Positions 37,390 to 45,233 of a DNA stretch of 64,000 nt are shown here, piece by piece. The stretch is from assembly GCF_000764225.1 (NCBI RefSeq), contig NZ_JQED01000003.1, positions 124,001-188,000 on the forward strand, in the 5' to 3' direction. Source of the DNA: Colwellia psychrerythraea. Lineage in GTDB: Bacteria > Pseudomonadota > Gammaproteobacteria > Enterobacterales > Alteromonadaceae. Below the pieces are notes generated by a model, which saw only the letters and a program-made list of their open reading frames with translations, ran no database searches and was not told where the DNA came from. The translations under genes were made by a program, and so were the position numbers. Positions within the stretch are counted from its first letter, which is position 1; each line of letters opens with the position of its first letter.

Positions 37390-37480
37390 GTGATAAATTC
37401 AGAAGTTTCGAGGAAGAGGCCACGCAAAGAAACCGGAAGAAACAGATAGTGAATTATCAAATTAAGATAAGCCCCCACTA
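37390..37480 (+). promoter_or_regulatory. Structured leader with a diverged GEMM-like core, upstream of the TPR sensor gene
   Basis: On the plus strand an outer helix (TGATAAATTC at 37391 with GAATTATCA from 37451, one bulged A) encloses about 50 bases. These include CCACGCAAAG, then AAACCGG, then GATAG: the same order of pieces as the riboswitch on the opposite strand. AGGGCAAA and the tetraloop hairpin are not recognisable. The 3' arm of the outer helix overlaps an alternative stem, ATAGTG (37446) with CACTAT (37476), which is a switch-like arrangement. It could be a divergent aptamer, a relic, or chance symmetry. Confidence 0.35.
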
Positions 37481-37487
37481 TATCAAA

Positions 37488-37572
37488 AATTGCAGTCCCG
37501 CTATCATAGGTTTCCCTTTAGACCGGTAACTTTGCGTCTCTAACTTTCATTAGATTTGCCCTTATCAAGCTT
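37488..37572 (-). promoter_or_regulatory. Cyclic-di-GMP-I (GEMM-I) riboswitch aptamer, orphan
   Basis: Read on the minus strand, the consensus pieces appear in order: AGGGCAAA (37562-37555), a hairpin TCTAAT-GAAA-GTTAGA with a GNRA tetraloop, GACGCAAAG (37538-37530), ACCGG, TCTAA, AGG-GAAA-CCT and ATGATAGCGGG (ending 37497). The second arm with its tetraloop receptor matches the GEMM-I fold, which binds c-di-GMP. Minus-strand transcription from it runs into the 3' end of the plus-strand DUF885 gene. The nearest minus-strand gene is rsgA, almost 2.8 kb away, so the regulated product is not evident. After the aptamer, ATAGTG/CACTAT can form a further stem. Confidence 0.85.
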
Positions 37573-37685
37573 GGTAGCTCAATCTCATTATTATAAGACG
37601 AATCCAATAAATGTAAACAGAAAAGGCTACTTTTGTTTACCTTTATAAGGTAAAAAGAGTGATGAGTATTATTGGATAAGATCCA

Positions 37686-39629
37686 ATGTTTGATTTTTCA
37701 ATTACTAACGGTATAGATATGACGATAAAAAGGTTTTTTCTGTTTTTTGTATTTATGTTAAAAGTGCAGTTATTTTCTTTTTTTTTAATCGCTATAACGC
37801 TTGCTCAACCAGCTTCAGAGCAAGCTGTTTTAAGTAATCAAGTACAGCAACTATCGAAAGTAAATGATGAAGGCATTGACTTTGATACGGTACATTCCCT
37901 GTCTGAAAAAATCATTAACGATCATCAGTATTACTCAAATGATATTCTTGCCAAAGTTTATTTACTCTCTGCAAGGGTTGCTAGCAATCAAGGAAATATT
38001 AATGAAGTTTTTGACTTTGCCAAGAAGGGATTAGCTGCCAATAGCTTAGATAAAAAAATTAAGCTGGCACTATTGTTCAAATTAGCAGATGTCTATGTTG
38101 CTAAAAAAGAATATAAAAAGCTGTTAGAAGTAACTCAAGAAGCTGTTAGAAATAGTGAATATAGCCGTAGTATTAAATATCGAATACTCTCGTTAAGTTA
38201 CCGGAGTGTCGCATTTTCAATGTTAGGAAAACACCAGCAAGCTTTAGTTGACTTACAACAAGTTGAATTGAGTATTAGTAAAAGTGATCTGACAGAGCAT
38301 ATCGAGTTATTAACTATTTTGGCATTGGCTTATCACCATCTAGGTGACTACCAAACCTCGCTAACGATGCAGTTGAAAATTTTAAAATTAAGATTTGAAA
38401 TGGGACAAAAAAAGAATATTGCTCAAACCTACTTATATTTAGGGTATGCCTATTTTTATTTACAGCGGTTTGATGATGCATATAATGTTTTTTGGGAGTC
38501 TAAAAAGTCTGCACTTCACAATGGTGCAACGATTAATGCTGCTCATGCCGATAGGTGGTTAGGCATTGTGTTAATAGCACAAGGGCAATTTAGTGCGGCA
38601 TTTGAACCTTTACAACAAGCAATTGATATCTTTAATCAACATAATATGCTTGCTGAACGAATAGAGGCGTCAGTTGCTCTGGTAAGTGCTAAATTAAGCG
38701 ATAACCAAATTAGCGAGGGTTATGGCTTATTAGTTGAAGTAGTGAAGCTGCTTAATGGCAAGGACATCGCTTTGGAATATACCGGCTTTTATCGAATGGT
38801 TGCAGAAATGTATTTTTCGCAAGGCAATTATCAATTGGCTTATCGCTGGCGGGACAAATATAGCCAAATATTACTTTTTAAACTCAATAATAAAAAGAAA
38901 TCCTTCAGTATAGTGCAGGGGTTATCTCATCTAGCTGTGGGCAAAGTAGCCAGAGTTGAACCTGTTGAAGAGTCAAAACGGCTTGCTGTTAAATTAGCAG
39001 AAAGCAGCGAATTATCGAGCAGTTTTACTGGAAAGTATCAAAAACAACGAGCAGTTATTATTACTTTATCAGCAGTTACGTCTATTTTATTACTCATCAT
39101 AATTGCACTGTTTTGGAAATTAAGAGTGAAAAAAGTAAATTTGGCCTATGAGGAAGTTGAAAAGCCAAGCTACGCTATGCCGACTCCTATGCAAACAAAG
39201 TTTAACTATCAATTAGTCTTCAAAAAGGCCAGAAAATTTCAATACCCTCTGAATGTTGGTTATCTTGTTGTTGAAAATTGGCAGGAAATTATTTTTCATT
39301 TTAATAAGAAAAGTATTGATGAAGTGACTAAAGATTTGGCCAGCGTAATCAACGAATACATTAAAGACTTTGATTATGTGGGCATGTTAAATGAAGGGGA
39401 GTATTTACTGCTTTTTGAGCATCAAAGTAATCAAGAAGCAAATGATAAACTTGATAAACTAGTGCAAGCGATAAATACAAGATCCTTTGCAAATTTAGGC
39501 GATTTTACTGTCGCAATGAAATACTCTGTAAATATGGCTGATTTTAAAGATATTGACCCGTATCTATTTTTGGCACGCATTGCTGAATCTGTTAATATCT
39601 CGCAAGTTAATTCTTCTAAGGTACCTTAA
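37686..39629 (+). CDS. TPR-repeat membrane protein with degenerate GGDEF domain
   Basis: 647 residues. An N-terminal signal or anchor (about 15-42) precedes a periplasmic helical region of TPR repeats (about 60-400; for example AQTYLYLGYAYFYLQRFDDA and GDYQTSLTMQLKIL). A transmembrane helix near 460 (VITLSAVTSILLLIIIALFW) leads to a cytoplasmic domain (about 500-640) shaped like a GGDEF domain, with LNEGEYLLLFE where the GGDEF loop should be. It should not make c-di-GMP and may act as a receptor or scaffold. Start at 37686 or at the ATG in frame at 37719. The next gene starts on its stop codon. Its leader carries the GEMM-like structures described above. Confidence 0.72.
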   Translation: MFDFSITNGIDMTIKRFFLFFVFMLKVQLFSFFLIAITLAQPASEQAVLSNQVQQLSKVNDEGIDFDTVHSLSEKIINDHQYYSNDILAKVYLLSARVASNQGNINEVFDFAKKGLAANSLDKKIKLALLFKLADVYVAKKEYKKLLEVTQEAVRNSEYSRSIKYRILSLSYRSVAFSMLGKHQQALVDLQQVELSISKSDLTEHIELLTILALAYHHLGDYQTSLTMQLKILKLRFEMGQKKNIAQTYLYLGYAYFYLQRFDDAYNVFWESKKSALHNGATINAAHADRWLGIVLIAQGQFSAAFEPLQQAIDIFNQHNMLAERIEASVALVSAKLSDNQISEGYGLLVEVVKLLNGKDIALEYTGFYRMVAEMYFSQGNYQLAYRWRDKYSQILLFKLNNKKKSFSIVQGLSHLAVGKVARVEPVEESKRLAVKLAESSELSSSFTGKYQKQRAVIITLSAVTSILLLIIIALFWKLRVKKVNLAYEEVEKPSYAMPTPMQTKFNYQLVFKKARKFQYPLNVGYLVVENWQEIIFHFNKKSIDEVTKDLASVINEYIKDFDYVGMLNEGEYLLLFEHQSNQEANDKLDKLVQAINTRSFANLGDFTVAMKYSVNMADFKDIDPYLFLARIAESVNISQVNSSKVP

Positions 39630-40102
39630 TGTTTCTTGTTTCAGTTATAACACTTGTTTTTGTATTAATTAGTATTTACTTCTTTTTTCGTTCAGAGAAA
39701 TTACAGAGAAAACTCATAACACAGCAACGTGACAGTTCCTCTATCCGTAGGGAAAATAAATTATTAGTCGATACGATGACACTAGTTGCTACCCGTGAGC
39801 AAGAATTTGCAAAAGAAAGATTAAAACGTTTATCAATTTATGCCAAATCGAATGAGATGGAACAACTGTTAATCCATGCCGAGTTAATTAGTCCATTAAT
39901 TAACAACTACAGTATTATCTTTCAAGAGTGCTTGAAAGGAAAAGGTCGACTAAAAGCTATATGTCAAAAGTGTTTTGAAAATCAAGACAAGTCCGCTTAT
40001 AAAAAATTTATAGCTATGCTAATTACCAGTAATAAGCAGTTAAAACGTTACTGGTCTAGTGACAATTTGAATGGCTTTCTTTTTTTAGTTGATGCCTTTT
40101 AA
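39629..40102 (+). CDS. Small coiled-coil membrane protein coupled to the TPR/GGDEF-like gene
   Basis: 157 residues, family not recognised. One N-terminal transmembrane helix (about 3-20, VSVITLVFVLISIYFFF) is followed by a charged coiled coil (about 22-70), then a helical domain with two cysteines close together (AICQKCFENQ near 112). The ATG overlaps the TAA of the preceding gene (TAATG), so the two are almost certainly translated together and the products may interact. Confidence 0.65.
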   Translation: MFLVSVITLVFVLISIYFFFRSEKLQRKLITQQRDSSSIRRENKLLVDTMTLVATREQEFAKERLKRLSIYAKSNEMEQLLIHAELISPLINNYSIIFQECLKGKGRLKAICQKCFENQDKSAYKKFIAMLITSNKQLKRYWSSDNLNGFLFLVDAF

Positions 40103-40186
40103 CTGTTGAAGATGAATACGCTCAGCTGTCTAATGCTGGCCAGAATAAGACGAGTCTTCAACAAAAATAATACGTTAATAATTTAG

Positions 40187-40449
40187 GGTCTGTTGATCTT
40201 TCGAGATTGTTTTTGCAGCGTTTTGTTGGGTATTTATACAAGGCGGAGCCTTTGTCATGTGGTTATTCCACATAAAAGGGCGATAACGCCGTCAAAATGA
40301 CCAACAAACGCTGTCCGAAGGATTCGGCTAAAAGCGTCTTACTCATTGTTGAATAGTATTTGCTTAGAGTAACTAGGCTACACACTACTCGCCGCGATTA
40401 AAACGCTTTTATCTCGAACAAAATTTAACCGCGAAAGTTCAACAGCCAC
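40187..40449. repeat. 263-bp intergenic element with terminal inverted repeats and nested palindromes
   Basis: The ends GGTCTGTTGATCTTTCG (40187-40203) and CGAAAGTTCAACAGCCAC (40432-40449) are inverted copies with few mismatches. Inside, CAGCGTTTTGTTGG (about 40216) pairs with CCAACAAACGCTG (about 40301), TGTGG pairs with CCACA between them, and AAAAGCGT pairs with ACGCTTTT in the right half. No reading frame of note. This is the build of a non-autonomous MITE-like repeat, and I recall similar intergenic repeats in Colwellia-like genomes. No second copy is seen in this window. Confidence 0.7.
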
Positions 40450-40530
40450 TAGTATCTCTGTACAAAAGGTCATTATTTTATTAGGGTAGCAACTTGCCTT
40501 GACATAATCTCCTCGGATAGGTGATTACTT

Positions 40531-42144
40531 ATGAATCGTTCAAATGCAAAGTACTTTACATTACTGATTATTGTAATGGTAATTGTTGCTCTCTCTTCAC
40601 TTTTTGCACAACTCTATAGTGATAAACTACCTATTAGTTTGATCGTTGTCGTTTGCTATATCATTGCCGTTATTACTGCCTTGTTTTTAACTTTATTTTG
40701 TCTTGATAAAATCTTTAACCCAAGCGCCCTTAATGACAATAGGATTGCTCTTAGTGCTGAGGAGCTGATTTCTTATACCCAAGATCCGACAACAAATTTA
40801 CCAACAGCGCAGCATGCCCTAAAAGCGTTTCAAGCAGCTATCAAGGCTGACACTGGGCAGCGTTATGCTGCTGTTGTATTCAAGCCTATTAACTTTCAGC
40901 AAGTAAATAGTTTACTGGGGTTTCATAATTCTGACTTGTTGCTGTTGCAGCTCGCGTACTGTTTACAACAACGAATTGCAGAAGATATTAGCTTATTAAA
41001 CTTTGGACTTGAGTCTAATCCTGTGCGCATTGCTCGTTTACAAAGCCTACAGTTTTTGGTTATTTATAATTTAACGGATAGTCGTTTTGATGATAAAAGT
41101 ATACTTAATGAATTGTGTCACCAATTAGCTGATGGTGTACCCGATGCAATGAGCTTTAAAAGCTTTTCTTTAAATTTTGAGCTGGCTTTTGGTATTGCTC
41201 TTTCAGGTGAGAATGGTGATGATTTTAATGAACTAACCGCTCATGCTGGCGATGCTTTACTTAATGGCATAGAGAAACAACGGCAAATTAATTATTTTGA
41301 CAATAGCAGCATTTCATTTAACCAAGTTAAACTTGCCCGAATGGAAGCCATTCGTAAAGATATTCAAGAAGAAAAACTATTTTGCTATTTAAAGCCGCAA
41401 GTCAATGTCAAGAATCAGCAAATTGCAGGCTTTCAATTAAAGGTTCATTGGTATGAAAATAATGTTATTAAACCATTAGAGTTAGATGAATTTTCAGAGC
41501 TTGCTGAGCATAGCGGAGAGCTATATTTCTTAACAAAACATATGATTAACATAGCATTTTCAACGCTATATACTTTGCATCGAATAGGCGTACATCAAAG
41601 TATTTCTGTTACTTTGTCTAATGAAAGCTTATTTGAAGTGGATTTAGTTGATTATATTGAGCAGCAGTTATCAGAATATGACATTGCTGGTAAATACTTG
41701 ATGATTGAGCTGAGTGAGAAAGTAATGCTTAGTGCCAGTCATCGCGTTAAAGTTATCATCGATCAACTGAAATCATTGGATATCAAAATTTCCATTGCTA
41801 ATTTTTCTGGCAGTTATGAATCGTTACGCTATGTCAGAAAAATGGCAATTCATCAACTTAAAATAAATTGCCAACAATTAACCAATGATAGTAGTAATCG
41901 GGTAGATAAGGCCATTACAAATTCACTTGTGACATTAACTCGTAGTATGAAAATCCCACTTATTGGTACTGATATTGATAGGCATGATGCCTCGGAGGCT
42001 TATATCGCTATGGGAGGTGAATTAATTCAGGGAGATATTATTCACCCAGGCGTCGTACCCGAGGAGGTGGAAATTTGGTTAGAGAAGTGGTATTTACAAC
42101 ACCCTGAATCTATTCCGCCAGAAGTTAGACCATCTATCTACTAA
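40531..42144 (+). CDS. Membrane GGDEF-EAL protein with both domains degenerate
   Basis: 537 residues: two N-terminal transmembrane helices (about 8-28 and 35-58), a GGDEF-like domain (about 75-265) without a GGDEF loop, and an EAL-like domain (about 280-520). In the EAL part, EAL is GFQLKVHW, the DDFGTGYS loop is ANFSGSYES and the AEGVE site is GTDID; only the Glu of ELSE and the Lys of KINC survive. It should be catalytically dead. CsrD of E. coli, which is also doubly degenerate and steers RNase E, is a functional precedent, but homology to CsrD specifically is not shown. rraA, an RNase E inhibitor, is the next gene on the other strand. Confidence 0.82.
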   Translation: MNRSNAKYFTLLIIVMVIVALSSLFAQLYSDKLPISLIVVVCYIIAVITALFLTLFCLDKIFNPSALNDNRIALSAEELISYTQDPTTNLPTAQHALKAFQAAIKADTGQRYAAVVFKPINFQQVNSLLGFHNSDLLLLQLAYCLQQRIAEDISLLNFGLESNPVRIARLQSLQFLVIYNLTDSRFDDKSILNELCHQLADGVPDAMSFKSFSLNFELAFGIALSGENGDDFNELTAHAGDALLNGIEKQRQINYFDNSSISFNQVKLARMEAIRKDIQEEKLFCYLKPQVNVKNQQIAGFQLKVHWYENNVIKPLELDEFSELAEHSGELYFLTKHMINIAFSTLYTLHRIGVHQSISVTLSNESLFEVDLVDYIEQQLSEYDIAGKYLMIELSEKVMLSASHRVKVIIDQLKSLDIKISIANFSGSYESLRYVRKMAIHQLKINCQQLTNDSSNRVDKAITNSLVTLTRSMKIPLIGTDIDRHDASEAYIAMGGELIQGDIIHPGVVPEEVEIWLEKWYLQHPESIPPEVRPSIY

Positions 42145-42184
42145 AGCGAATAGACGGAGATCACTATTGTAGTTAGGCTGCAAT

Positions 42185-42670
42185 TCATTCAAGATCTAAT
42201 GCTTCAGGTGATAATATAATACCCGTATTATCAGCATAGATATGGTCATCAGGTAATAAGGTCACTCCAGCAAAATTGATCGCAATATCTGTTTCTCCAG
42301 TATCCTCTTCACTTGCGCCGACAGGAATTGCGCCAAGGGCTTGTATGCCAATATCTAGGCTCTCTAAAGCATCTACATCACGTACACTGCCATAACAAAT
42401 AATCCCTTCCCAACCATTATTAGCAGCACATCGGGCAATACTTAAGTCAATAAGTGCTCGTCTAGTCGAGCCACCACCGTCAATAACTAATACTTTACCT
42501 GTACCATTGAAGGCAACCAGTTCATTGATCAAGCCTAAATGTTCAAAACACTTTAACGTAACCACTTTTCCAGCAAATGAGCTCCGCCCACCATAATTAC
42601 AAAAAATGGGATCAACAACATCAATCAAATCGGCGTAAAAGTCACATAATTCAGAGGTATTATATTGCAT
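42185..42670 (-). CDS. rraA: Regulator of ribonuclease E activity A
   Basis: 161 residues from the ATG at 42670, the same length as E. coli RraA and starting [15 protein letters not shown] like the family. Conserved pieces are [52 protein letters not shown] and the acidic C-terminus. RraA binds RNase E and lowers mRNA decay. The frame extends four codons upstream. Convergent with the degenerate GGDEF-EAL gene (40-base gap). Confidence 0.95.
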   Translation of the reverse strand: MQYNTSELCDFYADLIDVVDPIFCNYGGRSSFAGKVVTLKCFEHLGLINELVAFNGTGKVLVIDGGGSTRRALIDLSIARCAANNGWEGIICYGSVRDVDALESLDIGIQALGAIPVGASEEDTGETDIAINFAGVTLLPDDHIYADNTGIILSPEALDLE

Positions 42671-42881
42671 GTCAGTTCTCATTAGTCTGAAGATTAGGGG
42701 CTATGTCAGTATATATTGTTATGTTAATAATAAAACCTATTATATATTTATTGACTAGGACTTGAATTTAAAGATAAAAGCCTCTTTAATAGCACTCGTG
42801 TTTACAGAATTAGCCTACAGTACTTTAACAAAATAGACGTTCCTGAAAGGTATATTAAATAGCTATGACCAAATTTTCTAC

Positions 42882-44900
42882 ATGATTGAATATATAACAC
42901 CACGAACTTTTTTATTTTCGACACAAACTGTGGTTTTTTCAGTACTAATATTTGTCTTCTATATTTTTTATCGCACTTTTTCGCGTAAATATGTTAAATA
43001 TTGGTTAATGAGTTTAGCGGCACTAAATGTTAGTTACTTAATCAAGTCATTTGTTCCCTATTCTAGTCGTAATGTTTCCAGTGATTCTTGGCAAGTATTC
43101 GCGGAGTTATTACTACAAATTTGCCAGTATTCCTTCTTGATTTTCCTAATCTTTGGCATTTATATAGCAAAAAAAAATAAAGAGTTGTCTAAAGAAATAT
43201 TAATGATGGGGGTTGCTGTCATTGTATTACTTAGCGTTATCTCGACTGTCGCTTTTGCTTTTGATCCAAGCCAAGCATTTAATCACTTTTATTTAACAAT
43301 AAGCCTGCCTAGTTTCATCTTTGGATGTACTTTTCTTTCTTTAGGCTGTTATCTTCTATTTGACAAAAAGAACTATTTTTCAAGCCAAGTTTTAATGTGT
43401 TTTTCTGCCATTTTTGGCTTGCGCTTTTTATTACATTCCTTCATTTCAATTGTTGCTGTTACGGAGCCTTGGTTTCATCAATTAGAGTTATTTCTTTTAT
43501 ATTTTGATGTTGCCGCACATAGTATCCTTGGTTTTACCTTACTTATTTGGATGCAAGGCGCTGAGCGCTTTGCCACATTGAGTGCGATCAGTAGAGCACA
43601 ATACCTTGGTAAGCATGACTCATTGACTGGGGCACTTAATCGCGGACAAGTGATGGCAAAGTTGTCAGATAAAATGCAAGAGCTGACACAGGTCAATCAA
43701 AGAAATAAGGTACAGTTAAAACTGGCTATTTTTTTAATTGACATAAAGCAGTTTAAATTTATAAATGATACCTATGGTTTAAAAGTTGGAGATTACATAT
43801 TAGGGGAGATCGCCAATCGTCTGAACCAAAGTGTATTCATACCCCAAGCGGTCGGTCGCTTGAGCGGCGACTCCTTTATGTTTGTTATTGAATTTGAACA
43901 ATCATCACACGTCGACAGAGCGGTGAGTCATATTCATGAACTTATCGAGCGTTGTTTTCGTTATGAGCAACAAGAAATCACAATTCAAGGTAGTGTCGGT
44001 TATTGTTTTTACCCTGATGATGCTGATAAATCGGAAGACCTATTACAAAAAGCCAACCTTGCACTACATCACGCTGAGACCAATAATATTCCTTCCGTAG
44101 CTTTTGAAGAGGGTATGCAGGCGCAAGGGCGACATTTAGTCTTGATGGAGAAACAGTTAAGATCGGCAATTGCAAATGATGAGTTCATACTCTACTACCA
44201 GCCGCAATTAAACTTATTTACCAATAAACTAGAAGGGGTCGAAGCTTTAGTTCGTTGGCAGCATCCTGAGAAGGGCTTGCTGTCACCAGGAGACTTTTTA
44301 ACTGAACTTGAATCGTTAGGCATGCACAATGAATTTGATAACTATATTTTAACTAAAGCTTGCTTAGCTAGCGAACGCTGGTTCAAACAATATAAGAGAC
44401 GTGTGGCTATAGCGGTAAATATAACGGCGGTCGAGTTTCAAAATGAACAGCTGGTTACCAATATTCAAATGTTACTGAATAAATATGGTATCCCTTCCAA
44501 ATATATTGAATTAGAAATTACTGAAAACGTAGTGATGACTGATATCACTAGGGCAATGGATAGTATTGTAAAACTGCAAAATATGGGAATTAAAGTTTCT
44601 ATTGACGACTTTGGCACCGGTTATTCTTCGTTAGCATATTTACGCGACTTACCTATAGATAAAATAAAAATAGATCGAAGTTTTATTAATGAAGTCGCAA
44701 TTAATGATTCAGATATGACGATTGTTAAATCAATGGTAGACCTTTCGCATGGTTTAGGTAAAAGAGTTTTAGCTGAAGGTGTTGAAACGGTTGAACAGCT
44801 CAACCTACTGCGTCATTTAGGTTGTGACGCTGTACAAGGTTACTTTGTCAGTAAGCCTTTGCCTGAAAGTAAGTTAGTGCGATATCTTAAGAAAAAATAA
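42882..44900 (+). CDS. Membrane GGDEF-EAL protein: degenerate GGDEF, probably active EAL phosphodiesterase
   Basis: 672 residues. Seven or so hydrophobic segments form an N-terminal membrane sensor (about 10-225). The GGDEF domain follows (HDSLTGALNRGQ near 245) with LSGDSFMFVI in place of GGDEF. Then comes a complete EAL domain: GVEALVRWQHP near 455, NITAVEF, ELEITENVV, DDFGTGYSSLAYL, IKIDRSFI, AEGVET and VQGYFVSKP. All catalytic positions of the phosphodiesterase are present. The SGDSF loop suggests no cyclase activity, but GTP binding may remain. Single gene, followed by a region with a hairpin and then the chemoreceptor. Confidence 0.92.
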   Translation: MIEYITPRTFLFSTQTVVFSVLIFVFYIFYRTFSRKYVKYWLMSLAALNVSYLIKSFVPYSSRNVSSDSWQVFAELLLQICQYSFLIFLIFGIYIAKKNKELSKEILMMGVAVIVLLSVISTVAFAFDPSQAFNHFYLTISLPSFIFGCTFLSLGCYLLFDKKNYFSSQVLMCFSAIFGLRFLLHSFISIVAVTEPWFHQLELFLLYFDVAAHSILGFTLLIWMQGAERFATLSAISRAQYLGKHDSLTGALNRGQVMAKLSDKMQELTQVNQRNKVQLKLAIFLIDIKQFKFINDTYGLKVGDYILGEIANRLNQSVFIPQAVGRLSGDSFMFVIEFEQSSHVDRAVSHIHELIERCFRYEQQEITIQGSVGYCFYPDDADKSEDLLQKANLALHHAETNNIPSVAFEEGMQAQGRHLVLMEKQLRSAIANDEFILYYQPQLNLFTNKLEGVEALVRWQHPEKGLLSPGDFLTELESLGMHNEFDNYILTKACLASERWFKQYKRRVAIAVNITAVEFQNEQLVTNIQMLLNKYGIPSKYIELEITENVVMTDITRAMDSIVKLQNMGIKVSIDDFGTGYSSLAYLRDLPIDKIKIDRSFINEVAINDSDMTIVKSMVDLSHGLGKRVLAEGVETVEQLNLLRHLGCDAVQGYFVSKPLPESKLVRYLKKK

Positions 44901-45060
44901 TTCAAGTTTACAAGTGAGTTGAAATATTTGTAACCCTCTATTATTCCTAAACAATGTAAAATATATTTTTTGTTATAACTGATTTTGAACAGCTATTTGG
45001 TTGTAATAGAGTATTTAAAACTAAACAAAACCTGGTAGTTACCGATACAGAGCTATAGTA

Positions 45061-45110
45061 GATACTGAAAGCGCTACAAGCGTTCATTGATACTCAATGA
45101 ACGCTGTATC
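45061..45110. repeat. Strong hairpin between the EAL gene and the chemoreceptor
   Basis: AGCGTTCATTGA (45079-45090) and TCAATGAACGCT (45094-45105) form a perfect 12-base stem with a 3-base loop; GATAC/GTATC at the ends extend the structure. No T-run follows, so it is not a simple terminator. The rest of the gap from 44901 to 45233 holds no gene I can support. Confidence 0.55.
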
Positions 45111-45233
45111 ACCTTGCCACGACCACAAGAAACTACACCGAAAAAGACAAAGAGAAATTGACTAGTAATAGATTAAATTTCCGTTAACTCATGCTTTATA
45201 CAATATATGTTAAAATTTTTAAGGTTAAACCCT

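Noticed and set aside
45034..45047. GGTAGTTACCGATA resembling the 3' end of a GEMM riboswitch
   Set aside because: None of the other GEMM elements (AGGGCAAA, GACGCAAAG, CCGG) are found upstream on either strand.
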